This document shows, one piece after another, positions 11,725 through 23,380 of a stretch of DNA of 64,000 nt (position 1 is the first letter of the stretch; each line of letters starts with the position of its first letter). This DNA is from Bimuria novae-zelandiae CBS 107.79. Taxonomy: Eukaryota > Ascomycota > Dothideomycetes > Pleosporales > Didymosphaeriaceae. A program made the position numbers and the translations under genes. The notes beneath the pieces were generated by a model, which saw nothing but the letters and a program-made list of their open reading frames with translations, had not been told where the DNA came from and did not search any database. Where the stretch lies: NCBI GenBank assembly GCA_010015655.1, contig ML976769.1:1-64000 (forward strand). The letters run 5' to 3'.

Positions 11725-11800
11725 CCTATCCTACTAGTACTCCTGCCCGAGAACTAACCTTAGCCCCTTAGAGAATAGCTACCTCTTTAGGATCTTAATA
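11725..11800 (+). repeat. Gypsy-A 5' LTR, second part
   Basis: Resumes after the CCTTT duplicate and ends GGATCTTAATA. The two parts add to 458 bp, exactly the length of the 3' LTR. Confidence 0.9.
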
Positions 11801-14800
11801 TCTTAAACACCCTTAACATAAGTACTACTAGGACCCCTACCTCTTCCATAGCTTCGGACAACCACGTTACCCCTATGGGGGATGGCAAGAATAAGGCACA
11901 TAAACCTGACTTATATAATAGTAATTATACTCTCCTTAACACCTAGCTTTTATAACTAGACCTCTACTTCTTTAACTAAAACTAAGACTTTAAAGACAAA
12001 AAGAAGGTTATCTTCGTAGCAACCTATATGCGAGGAAGCGCTAAAGAATAGATCTGTCCTTACCTAGTTAAATACCTAGACATGGATTACGACAACGAGG
12101 ATAAAGACTACATTAACAGTAATAAAGATGCTATCGATATTATTAAGGACTACGCCAACTTTAAGAAATACCTCTAATAGATATTTAGAATTATTAATAA
12201 AACCGCTATCGCTAAGCGTGCGATCTAGACAATCCAATAGTAATAATCTATAGCTAAGTATGTAGCTAAATTCCGCAAGTACACCGTGCAACTTAACTAG
12301 GAGGATAAATCTCTTAAAATAATATATAAATAAGGACTTAAACGCAACGTGCGCGAGGAACTACTACGTAGTAGTGTAAAGGTAGAGACCCTAGAAGAAC
12401 TATACAAAGAGACTATCCGTATTAATAGGGAATGGTTTGCCTTACAGGAAGAATTCCGCAGGAATCTAAGGAACGCCAGTTTCGAACGATAGGCACCTGT
12501 AGTCTATAGGGCGCCACCAAAAACACCTCGACGCCAGCAACGCAACTATTACGGACCCTAACTAATAAAAGATATTTAGTTTAATAACCTAGAAAAGGGA
12601 ACAGGAAAGGTTACAGGCTTTTAAAAGCCTAACTAACGTATCTTAGATAGAACCCGACGATAGGGGACCGAGACGCGTAAATATTTTATATATAGCAAAC
12701 CAGACTATATAGCCAGGAACTATAGATCTAAGAACAAGATCACTAGGCAACTAAACGTACTAATCGTTAATAAAGAAACAACCGACGAAGAATAGCAAGT
12801 AATAAACGCCATTAAACAAGTTAATATCCACGACGAAGAATTAGAACGATTAGAGTTACCTAACTTATAACTCTACGAGAATGCATATAAAAGTTTAGAT
12901 AAGAAAGAGAAGGAGCTAACACCTTAATCTTTTACACCTTACCCTAGCTAGAGCAAACCTATTACTAGTAAGATAATAAATGTTTTTAACTTCTTAGAAA
13001 AACACTAACTAAGGGAAGGAGACTTCGGGTTTACAGCAATAGAATAACAAGACTATATAGCCGCATTTCACCACGCCTATTAACCTAATCTAGTTAGTAA
13101 GGCAGCACGTAAAATGGCAGACTATCGCTATGCCTACGAAGACCCTAAAAAGAAGTACCTAAACGAAAACCCGAACTACAAACCATAGTACGACCTAGAC
13201 CACCGCAACCCTACGCATGAGACCATACGATAGACCCTTTATAGAGAAGATTAATATACTCTTTATTACTAAGCTAAGGAATACAGCTACTTTCCCTAAA
13301 CATACTAACAATGTAGATAGGAGTGGTTTAACGGCCCTATTAACTATTGCGACGTTTACCTCTAGGATAAACGTAAAACGCGATACTTTCTATACCTTAA
13401 CTAAGTACTAAACTAAGCACTATTGCTACTAGTTAATAGAAAATGCGCGTTAGATAAATGGCAAACATGCTTACACCTTGACTACAAGGAACACAGGGAG
13501 TAAAAAGAAAAGCATAGGTTTAATCGCGTACTAAAAGGGACCACGACCCTTAGGATTAAAACGGTAATAAAGGAAGAAGACAGTGAAGCTATCTTAGAAG
13601 AGGCCTAGTAGTAGCCTTAAAGGAAAAAGAAGGAAGGACACCTCGAACCTATAAAGCTAGTTATAAAGAAAATGTCTTTTTTAGACCTAGGCTTAGGCGA
13701 GAAAACGCCTTCAAGGAACTAAATGCCACGAATAGTTAGGCATTAATTAAGCTACTAGTATAGCTTAAAGGAACATGAATAAAAGCCATGCTGGACTCAG
13801 GAGCACAGGAAAGCTATGTATCGAGAAAAGCACTCGATAGAGCGGGACCCTATAAGCGCAAAAAGGCCATACCCTATGCTATCTATGTCGCGAATAGACA
13901 ACTGATGCCTGGTAAAGCAACTATTGAATACGAGGTCGAAACCACCCTCACGATCTATAGACACCAGGAATCGATTACCCTTAACATTATTAAAGAAGCC
14001 AATCACGACGTGATTTTAGGATTACCCTAGTTAAGGAAGCATAACCCTATAGTTAACTAGGAAAAGAAAGAGCTATCCTTTAAGCGCTGCAACTGTGCAT
14101 TATAAGTAAAGCCTACGTATTAACAGAGCATAATAGTAGATAAGAAAGCTATTAACAACATAGTCTCGCGATCGGAAGTTAATAAACACGAAACTAACTT
14201 GGCAGACGCTAGCAGGAACCACTAGGTTATAAAGCGTAAGCACGAAGAGAACAGCACACCTCTTAATATCCCTAATAAATATAAGGAATAGAGTTATTTA
14301 TTTTAGGAAGAGAAAGGAGCTAATGTCCTTCTTAAGTCTACACACTAAGATTATCGCATTATTCTTAAAGAGGGAAAGACGCCACCCTTTAGACTACTAT
14401 ACGGATAAAGCGTAAAAGAACTCTAATAGACACGCAAATTCCTAAAGAAAGCCCTTAAGAGGCAATAAATACGCAAGTCAGAATTACTAGTAGCATTATC
14501 ACTAATATTTGTTATAAAGAAGAATGGAATACAACGTCCATGCATTAACTATAAAAGGCTAAATAACATAATAATTAAGAATAGATACCCACTACCGAAC
14601 ATATAAGAGTCTCGAGACAGGCTAGGACAAGCCAAGATATTTACACAATTCGACCTACGAGACAGATACCACCTTATATAAATAGCAGCAGGTGACGAGG
14701 GAAAGATAGCCTTTTAAACTAGATACGGACTGTTTAAGTACTAAGTTATGCCTTTTAGACTCACGAACGCACCAGCAACGTTCTAAGTAATAATTAATAA

Positions 14801-17100
14801 CGTACTAAGGAACTACCTCGACATATTTATAGTTGCCTACCTTAACGACATCCTGATATTCTCTGAACAAGAGAAGGATTATGTATAACACGTATAAATA
14901 GTACTACGAGCACTAGACAGCGCCAACCTATAATTAAAACTTAAGAAATATAAATTCTATGTCACAGAATTAGAGTTTCTAGGACATGTTATTAATACCG
15001 AAGGTATCCAAGTAAGCCCTTCGAAGATTAAGGAAGTAAAGAAGTAGAAATTACCTACTAACCTTAAGGAAGTATAAGCCTTCCTTAGATTTACTAGATT
15101 TAATAGACAGTTTATTACAGACTACTCCAGAATTACGCTACCACTTACGAACCTCACAAAGAAAGATAAACCTTTTAATTAGACAAAAGAATGCAAGTAA
15201 GCATTCTAAACGCTACAGAAAGTATATATTACGCCACTAGTCCTTATACACTTCTAGGACAACAAACCCCTACGTATCGAAACAAACGTAAGCGACTTAG
15301 CAGTCAGAGCATGCGCGAAACAAGAGAAGGATAGTAAATAGCACCTAATTATATGCTACGCACACAAGTTTACACCTAAAGAATTACAATACAAAGTACA
15401 TAACAAAGAACTACTCGCGATTATAAAAGCTATTAAATACTAGAGGATCTATGCACATAGTTGCTCGGAACTTATAATCTTTATAGACTATAAAAACCTT
15501 ACACGTTTTATAACCACGAAAGAACTAAACCAACGATAAGGAAGATAATTAGAAACACTAGGATAATATAAATTTAAAATTGTGTACACCCTAAGTAAGG
15601 AAAACGGACGAGCGGACGCTCTTAGCAGAATAAATAATAATAGAGAAAAGGTTAAAACCTACTCTACTATACTAAAGAAAAATCCCGACGGTTCCCTAGA
15701 ACCGACGGCAGAACTCAATTAACTCCTTATACTTACACGGGAAGTACTAAAGGAACAACAGACAGAGGTTATATAATAATACTACGACGACCCTGTATAT
15801 GGACACCCTAGAATTAGAAAAATAATATAGCTAATTTAAAGGAACTACAGCTTTAAGGGAATTAAGGAAGTAGTAATAACCTATATACGCAAATGCGCAG
15901 ATTACTAGCGTAATAAACACGTAACACATCCTAAATACGGAGAAATGCAAGCTATCTAGATACTTACAGTACTATAGGAAGACATCGTAATGGACTTTAT
16001 TATAGGATTACCAAAGTTAAAGGATTCTATAAACGGAGTAAGTTACGACGCAATACTAGTAATAGTGTGTAGATTTACTAAATATGTGGAATTACTATTG
16101 TGTAAAAAGGTAATAATAGCAACGGACCTAGCGTTCCTTATCCTAGATTAACTTATACGACATTATGGCATTCCCAAGATAATTATTAGCGATAGAGATA
16201 AACTCTTCACTTCGAACTATTAAATAACACTTATGGCACTTATTAGAATAAAACGAAAACTATTAACAGCCTGCCACCCACAGACGGATGGACAAACAAA
16301 ACGTACGAATTAAATAATAGAAACGTACCTACGCATCTACTACAATAACTAGAAGAATAACTAGATTTCCTTATTATTAATAGCACAATTAGCATATAAT
16401 AATAAGATATTAGTAGTAACTGAATATACACCGTTCTATGCAAACCACGGAAGACATTTATATCTCTTTAATTAGATATTTCCTACTGCTATTAGAGCGG
16501 AAGAAGCCATCAACACGGCTATAAAAATAAAAGAAATATATTAATAACTCCGAGAGAACCTTAAGAAAGCTTAACAGCAAAGCATTTCCTATACGAACCA
16601 AAAAAGAAAAACGGCACCTTAGCTAAAGAAGGGGGATAAAGCATATCTGCTTACGAAAAATCTTCGAACCTAGAAGAAAAAGTACAAGAAACTGGATTAT
16701 ATTAAGGTTAGGCTATTTTTCATTTCTAAATAAATATCACCGGTTAACTACTAATTAGAATTACCACCAGACGCCAAAATACACCTAGTATTCTACATAG
16801 ACCGATTAGAACCAGCGGACCCAGAGACACCAGTTAAAACCACCTTCTATTACTAGCCAGAGGAAGAAACCGAATTTAAAGTTAAGAAAATACTACAACA
16901 CACGAATTAGCCACGAACCTACTTAATTAAGTGGAAAGGATATCCACACTTAAAAAACACATAGGAACTAGAAGCAAACCTTAATAACTATTACTAATTA
17001 TTAGCATAATACTATCGTCAGACTACAAGAAGGAATCAGGAACGATTAGAGGAGAACCTGATAAAAATTCGTTAAGAAGAAGATCTATTAATGGATTAGG
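11801..17100 (+). pseudogene. Gypsy-A gag-pol polyprotein relic with chromodomain
   Basis: Segments in order: gag to about 12650; zinc knuckle near 12665-12730 reading YFIYSKPDYIARNY where CFNCGKPGHIARDC is the usual form; aspartic protease with DSGAQ at 13788-14030; RT with YLNDILIFS near 14837-14865 (family form YLDD); RNase H near 15250-15600; integrase with CHPQTDGQT near 16270; and a chromodomain near 16860-16985 (YLIK, KGYPHLKNT, ELEANLNN). Cys-to-Tyr, Asp-to-Asn and Trp/Gln-to-stop changes are all RIP types. A chromodomain at the integrase end marks the chromovirus clade, known to target heterochromatin. Confidence 0.88.
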
Positions 17101-17289
17101 AAAGGGATTATTAGCCTATGACTAGCCTGGATTAGCGAAGAAATTATTTTGGAATAGAGCATTCGCACTCGAGCTCTCTATCTCTTACACCTTATCCTAG
17201 GCGTCTAGCAACTTCCTATCCTAACGCGCGAATAACCTCTTACAACTTTTAATCTCTAATAACTTACGCTTATAGTAAGTAAGTTTTTA

Positions 17290-17715
17290 TTAACCGCGTA
17301 ACACTTCTTCCTTAGCGTAAGCTAACGCTAATTATTTTTTACGCTCTTTATCCTCTACCTTCTCTTACTCCTCTTTAAGAATAAATAATTCACACTCGCT
17401 CCTTGCAGCAATACAACCAGCGTAATAACTAGACATAGTATCTACAAAATAATAGATATTTAGCTTTTTATAGCGACTATAACGAAAAGGCATCTCTTTA
17501 CTACTCCCTTTAACACGATAAATATAATTATGCTACTTTTAGGTTAAAGTCTTCTTACAAGGCGCGCGCGCTTTACGGGGCTTAGGATCTTTAAGTATAG
17601 TTAAGAAGGCATTAAGGCTAAAACGCGAAAACAGCGACTCACGCGGGTATTTATATGCGACGACCGTATCTATAGCTAAGGGGCGCGGAACGAGGATACT
17701 AAGGATGCTATCTAG
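17290..17715 (-). pseudogene. Antisense zinc-cluster-like ORF in the Gypsy-A 3' region
   Basis: Between the chromodomain and the 3' LTR the minus strand is open from about 17715 to a stop at 17290-17292, with only a few RIP-type stops. It encodes about 140 residues: a basic N-terminal part (DPKPRKARAPCKK), then a segment with paired Tyr/Cys positions around VDTMSS and AGCIAARSECELF, then a charged, coiled-coil-like tail (EKVEDKERKK). Turning the RIP-prone Tyr codons back to Cys by eye gives a C-x2-C ... C-x2-C arrangement like small fungal zinc-cluster proteins. An opposite-strand protein gene in this place is unusual for gypsy elements. Function unknown. Confidence 0.55.
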
Positions 17716-17729
17716 AAGAGGGGAGGTAA

Positions 17730-18187
17730 TATTAGGATCTAAACATGTATGGAACGCGGAGGACTAACAGGCCTTAGTAGAAGTGACACTTGGCGGGGTC
17801 GCGTAACCGGGGTTACGTGATGTACTATCTAGCCAAGACATACTATCCTGCTAAGATTGTAGAAGGTGTACCATCCACGGACGGCGCGACCATCTATCGG
17901 AATCTAGGGACGGTAGAAAGAGAGATAGATAGTAAGGTTTACCCCTCTTATATATAAACCTACACGAATACCCTTAAGGCATTCGTGTTTAACCTGTTTA
18001 TTAATCTATTATTTAGATCTAAATAAGCAATCTTATTAATTTGATTATACTATATACACCTTTAATACTAACGCCCTTAGTAACAGGCGCAAGCTATTAC
18101 TATAACCCTTTCCCGTCCTACTAGTATTCCTGCCCGAGAACCAACCTTAGCCCCTTAGAGAATAGCTACCTCTTTGGGATCTTAACA
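17730..18187 (+). repeat. Gypsy-A 3' LTR
   Basis: 458 bp, starts TATTAGGATC and ends GGGATCTTAACA, followed by GTAGC (18188-18192). Preceded by the purine tract AGAAGAGGGGAGG. Confidence 0.92.
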
Positions 18188-20720
18188 GTAGCTAGTAACT
18201 ATAAGCTTATTTTCTACCTCTATAGGTCTATTATATTGCTAGTACCTAAAAAGACTTTTTTATAGTCGTTACTAGAGGCGGGGGATTAAGAGTAAGTTAA
18301 TTATAAGCTATAAAAGATATGGATACTTTAGTATTAACTTAAGCTAGTACTATATAGCTATAACGCCTATTTTATATTATTAAGCTATTTATAGTAGCTC
18401 TTTTGGCTATTAATTATACTTATTCTTTACTATTTTAGTATACTCGTAATTACTAGTATTAAGTAAAAAATTAATAGTATTATTAAAGCTACTTATTAAG
18501 GACTTTAGTAGTATAACTAGTATTATAGTTACAGTATTAGCAGGATTATAGGCTACTTATAGTTATAGAAACTACGCGTGGTAGTAGATATAAACCTTAG
18601 GTTTATACTAATATAAACGCTTATAGTATATCTTATAGCGTAGGTAAAGTGCCATAGTAGCGTAGTAAACAAGTACTTTAAATAGCTTTTTAAAGTATTT
18701 AATTACTTTCTTCTTTACGATGCGTAGATTAATTAATAAGTAGTTTTTAGGGTCCTTAGTTAAAGTAAAGTTAACGGTTTTATTAGGCTTAAGGTAGATA
18801 TTTAGCTTAGTAACTATAAATTTTAATATATAAATTATTTTATATAGCGTACCGTAATAACTACTTTTACTGTAACTTTAAAGATAATTGGTTATTAACT
18901 TAAGTAGTTATAATATAATTATTAATAATTACTTAATATATAGCTATAAGACTTATTAACTTTTTTTTATCGCGGCGCTAATAAAAGCTTATTATTATAA
19001 GTTTACGTAATAAAGTTAGCTACTTTAGTTTCTGTTATATAGTAATTAGCATATAAGGTAATAGCTTATTAAAGTTTAACCCTATACTTAAGTATACTAT
19101 AATAGCTATTCTAGCGCGTAATTACAGGCCTAACTAGCTTACGTATACTAATAAAAGTAGCGCTTTAAGGTCTCTCTTTTATAGCCTACTACTAATAGCT
19201 TATAAAAAGGCTATACTAATTTAGCGTGTTAATATAATTTCTTATATTAAAGAAGACGCCTAATAGTCCACTCTTTTATTACTCCTTTATATAAAACTCT
19301 TTTTTTTTTATATTTTTAAGTTTATTCTTATACGCGTTAGCGTCGCGACTAAATATAATTATTTAGCTAATAAAGCTAAGTATAGAGTAAGTGTAGTAGA
19401 GGCGTTATTTAGTACTATTAAGGTTATATATTATAATAAGTTTATTAATAGTAGTATTATTATTAGCAGCGTTATTAAGTATAATGTACTTTAGTTTATT
19501 ATAATTAATACTAAAGTATTCTAGGATAGTAGTAACAGCGTTAGCTATAGCCTTACTAGAGTAAGCACCTATAACTTATAGTAGTATTATAGGTAGGTTA
19601 ACTATTACGTTTTTATAATTAACGTAGTGCGTAACTATAGTAAAGAAGTCACGTTTGCTACCTTTAGTAGTCTACCTATTAAAGCTTATATATATCTTAC
19701 TTTTTGCCTTTACAAGCGCGCGCACTACCTGCGGCTTTATATAACTATAAAGCTTCATTATAAAGCTATTACGCTATTATAAAAGCTCTATAGCGCTACT
19801 TCTACTTTAGGATTAATAAATCTTATTATTTTATAAAAACTAGCCTTTTAAACTCGTGGATGGCTTTATTATTATTAACTAGCTAAAATATAGCTACTTA
19901 TTAAAAGCTATATATACTAAAGTTACTTAGTTTATTAAAAAAATTATAGTAGTTTTATAGCTATCCTTAGTAATAAATTATAATAATATTTAGCTAGATT
20001 TGCGCGTAGGCTTACGGTTAATAGGGCTATCTTTATAAGCTTAATAGCTAGATTTATTTTAGGCAAGGTGTTATATAGCAGCGCTAGTTAAATTTATTAT
20101 TTAGCATATAGCTCTAGGGAGGTTGCGCGTATGGTAGTACCTACACATAAAGTAGAGCTACTCTAGCTTATATGTGTGCTTCTTCCACACGCGATAGCCA
20201 TGCTTATAGACCTAGCTAGTATTACTTTTTAGCGTAGTAAGTAGCTTCACTATGCTATTTAATTTATTAAAATTATAGCTATTATAGTTACTAACCTAGC
20301 TCTTTTTAGGTGTAAAAGCTACCTTTATTATTACTTTTATTATTATATTAGAGCTAGCTATTAGCTACGTTATAAATACTTTAGGCCTATTAAGTATTAA
20401 TTATAACTCCTAGACAGCATTATTACTATTTTATAAAAATTTAAGAATAGCTAGCTATATGTTCTAGCGTGGGAATGCTCGCTAAGGCGAAGCATCTAGT
20501 AGTGGCTTTAGCTAGGTTGGCGGCGTGTTTAGTAGCTCTATAGGCAGCTCTATAGACTATATAAATAGAGGCTTAGGCATACTATCGCGCTTAATTAGCT
20601 TATTATTAATACTTTAGCGCGTCTTTTATAAGGACTTTAGCGTATAATAAGGACGTTTAGGCGCAGGTTTAGCCACTTTAGCAGGCTCGTAGCTTTGTTT
20701 TAAGGGCATAATAGGCGTGA
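18188..20720 (-). pseudogene. hAT-family transposase relic
   Basis: The minus-strand reading from about 20709 gives a basic N-terminus, a BED-finger-like stretch (YKHGYRVWKKHTYKLE, CRYYHTRNLP), then the hAT core ISFNR-TTKGSKRDFF, the IGAYSSKAIANAV region, and YIILNNAANNNTTINKL, where the family has VLDNAANNDTAV. Near 18600 is YYAAMALYLRYKIYY, typical of the C-terminal part. The catalytic Asp positions read Asn and Trp codons read TAG, so it is dead. The C-terminus is split off by Gypsy-A (continues at 5970-6042). Terminal repeats were not found because one end is outside the window. Confidence 0.75.
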
Positions 20721-20879
20721 AGGTGTGTAAAGACGCGAAAAAATAAGCTATAAAGGTAGGTAAGTAAGTTATAGTAAGGGAGATAGGTAAGCGTTAATAC
20801 GCTATATACGCGGGTAGTACGCAATTAGCTATCTAATATTATAATATAGCTAGGCTATAATAGTTTATAATAGCTATTT

Positions 20880-21402
20880 TTAAATAAACTTAAAATATTT
20901 AAAAGAAGAGGCCTTTTAAATTAAATTAATTTATTAATTTAGTATCTAAGAGATCTATTTATGTAAATTTAAAAAATTAAAATAAATAAAATTAAAATTT
21001 TAAAGTATATTTGTTTGTTAACAACCTTAGAAACAAGGACGATTAAAATCCAGTAATTGGGGGGAGGAAGAACGTTGGGATGGATTAGTCTATATAATTT
21101 ATAGCATGTATTTGTGGAGCGAAAATCACCTCCTAAAAGAAATACTTGAAGTCATATAATATGGATATATTATTAACGGTAGAAGCGTTCTAAACCTGCT
21201 GCACTAATGTGGTGACAGGCACCTATTAATTATCGAGAACCACATATGTAACTACCAGGATGGTGATCACGAACTAATAGAATGGCTCTAATACACCTTA
21301 TGCATATATGTAAGATCATATTAATAAGTTAAGGATAGTAAGTATAATCTCGAAACTCGGCACAGTACCTGCGCAGGAGGTACGGATAAGCTACACTATT
21401 AG
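20880..21402. other. Non-coding stretch without recognisable gene or element
   Basis: This part is between the hAT relic and the MITE. The first 120 bases are very AT-rich; from about 21010 composition is more balanced and I see no long frame, repeat or element motif. It may be old intergenic DNA or the hAT terminal region. No RNA gene was recognised. Confidence 0.4.
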
Positions 21403-21719
21403 TGCTATGCAGAATACCGTCCCGACCCACCCGCCTAGCGAATTAGAGGTTAAAATATATATTTTGTCTATTATCTCCTTTATTACTTAATAAAAATTCT
21501 AGATATATTATAACATGTTTTATAAGCGAGCGGCCCATACAAGCGAGCGGCCCACCCTACTAACTTTTTGTAGCACATAAACTTCTACCTACTATGGCGC
21601 CCCCAATTTAGGCCTAACTAGCCTCTGCTAAGGCTAATATATATCTTGCAATCTTAGCTATTAATTAAAACCAAATTTAGTCTATAAAAGGTGTAGCATA
21701 TATATTTACCGTCCCCTAA

Positions 21720-23245
21720 ATAACGCTTTAATACTAACGCGCTAGAATTACTGCGCGACGTAATTACTAGCCTAAATTAAAGAAGCTTACTAAGATAGAA
21801 GAGGAGGTAATTATTAGGCATATACTTAACCTAGATTCGCGAGGATTTCCGCCCACGCTAAGTGCTATATGGGATATGGCGGATAAGCTACTCGCTAAGC
21901 GAGGCGCTAGACAGGTTAGTAAGTAGTGGCTACGCAACTTTGTTAAGCGAATAGATTATCTTACTACATAATTTAATTAACTGTACAATTGGCAGAGAGC
22001 TCTGTGTGAGGATTTAGATACTATTAGAGCTTAGTTCGAGCTTGTAGCGCGCACAAAGGCTACCTATAGTATCTATAATAAGGATACCTATAACTTTAAC
22101 AAGACTAGTTTTATAATAGGCAAGATATTATCTTAGCTTATTATTACAGGCTTAGAGAGACGCGGCAGGCTAAAGGATATTTAGTTAGGCAATCGTGGGT
22201 AGACTATAGTAATCTATAGAATTAGCGCTGCTAGCTGGGCGATCCTGCCCTTTATTATCTTTACTAGCTAGTATTACCTCTCTACTTAGTACTAGGATAA
22301 TAATATACCGCGCGACTAGGCTTTCGCTGTTAGCAATAATAGCTAGACTACTAATAAGCTTAGAGTAGAGTGGCTAAGGCACTTTATTAAGTATATAGTA
22401 AAGTATAGGGTAGGCGCGCGCTAGCTACCTATACTTAATAGCTATAAGAGCTATAACTCGCTTGAATTTTAAGAGCTCTATAAGGAGAATAATATCTATA
22501 CTCTTTATATACCGCTACATTTGTTGCACCTTCTATAGCTACTTAACGTTAGCTACTTTTTGCCATTAAAGCACGCGTATAGCCGCTAAATTAAGAGCCT
22601 AATGCGCGACTATATTAACTATATTATAAAGCTAGAGTTCCTACTAGCCTTCTACGCAGCCTATAAGTAGTTAATTATAAAGGAAAATATCTACGCAAGC
22701 TTTTGAGGCGCTAGCCTAGTCCTACACGACCTAGAGGCGGTAATATTAAAGCTTAATATTAAGCTTCGTACGCTAACGCTACCTCTACTAAAAGTTACTC
22801 TTTAGGAAGCTAAAACACTAAGTAACGCGCGCAAGCTAGAGGCTTAATTAATATTAATTTATAATAGAATTTAAAGGCATAAAAGCTTATTACCTACTTT
22901 TATTATTATAGCGCTTAATTAGCTTAAAAAAGGCGCTAAGGTAATAGCTTACGAAAGTATGCTTATACGCGATCGGATCGCGAGGCTTAAAAAGGCTAAT
23001 AAGGCTACTATAACGCGTAAACAGCGCAAAAAGAAGCGGATCTAGAGGCAGGGTACCTTAATAAGGTAAAAGCAGAGAAGATTATCGCTTAAAAGGATAT
23101 TAAGCAGCAGATAGAGGTAGAAATACGTTAAGATAAGGCGCGATTAGGTGCTAATTAGCAGGCTTTAATACGCTGCAGCCGCTGCAAGAAGACTAGCTAT
23201 AACATAGGAACATATAAGAACGATATTATAGATACTATTTAATCT
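21720..23245 (+). pseudogene. Fot-A1 transposase relic (DDE, Fot1/pogo)
   Basis: Fragments match the Fot1 family: LDSRGFPPTLSAIWDMADKL (DNA-binding part), ALCEDLDTIRA, DTYNFNKTSF (family NFDETGF, Asp to Asn), ILPFIIF, and KENNIYTLYIPLH in the second catalytic region. The C-terminal knuckle CSRCKKTSYNIGTY stands for C-x2-C-x4-H-x4-C. Trp codons are TAG throughout. Dead by RIP. Confidence 0.85.
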
Positions 23246-23380
23246 AGTATAGCAATTATATACTATTATCTTATGGTGTTGTTAAGATAGGTTGCTGTAA
23301 AGGTATAAAAAGTTAGTGGGGTGGGCCGCTCGCTTGTATGGGCCGCTCGCTTAGTGTTTCGCACTACCTAATGCACGCTA

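Larger units (their letters stand above)
6043..18187 (+). mobile_element. Gypsy-A, chromovirus-type Ty3/gypsy retrotransposon split by Copia-B
   Basis: The 458-bp LTRs are 6043-6424 plus 11725-11800 (5', split by Copia-B) and 17730-18187 (3'). The element is bounded by the 5-bp duplication GTAGC (6038-6042 and 18188-18192). Without Copia-B and its duplicated target it is 6845 bp, a usual size. Internal order is gag with a zinc knuckle, protease, reverse transcriptase, RNase H, integrase and a chromodomain, then an antisense frame and a purine tract (17713-17729). RIP has filled the frames with stops. It is inserted in a hAT relic, and a solo LTR of the same family occurs at 47391-51710. Confidence 0.93.

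Noticed and set aside
16243..16443. 66-codon minus-strand frame rich in Cys and Tyr
   Set aside because: Antisense shadow of the Gypsy-A integrase; no start context or family features.
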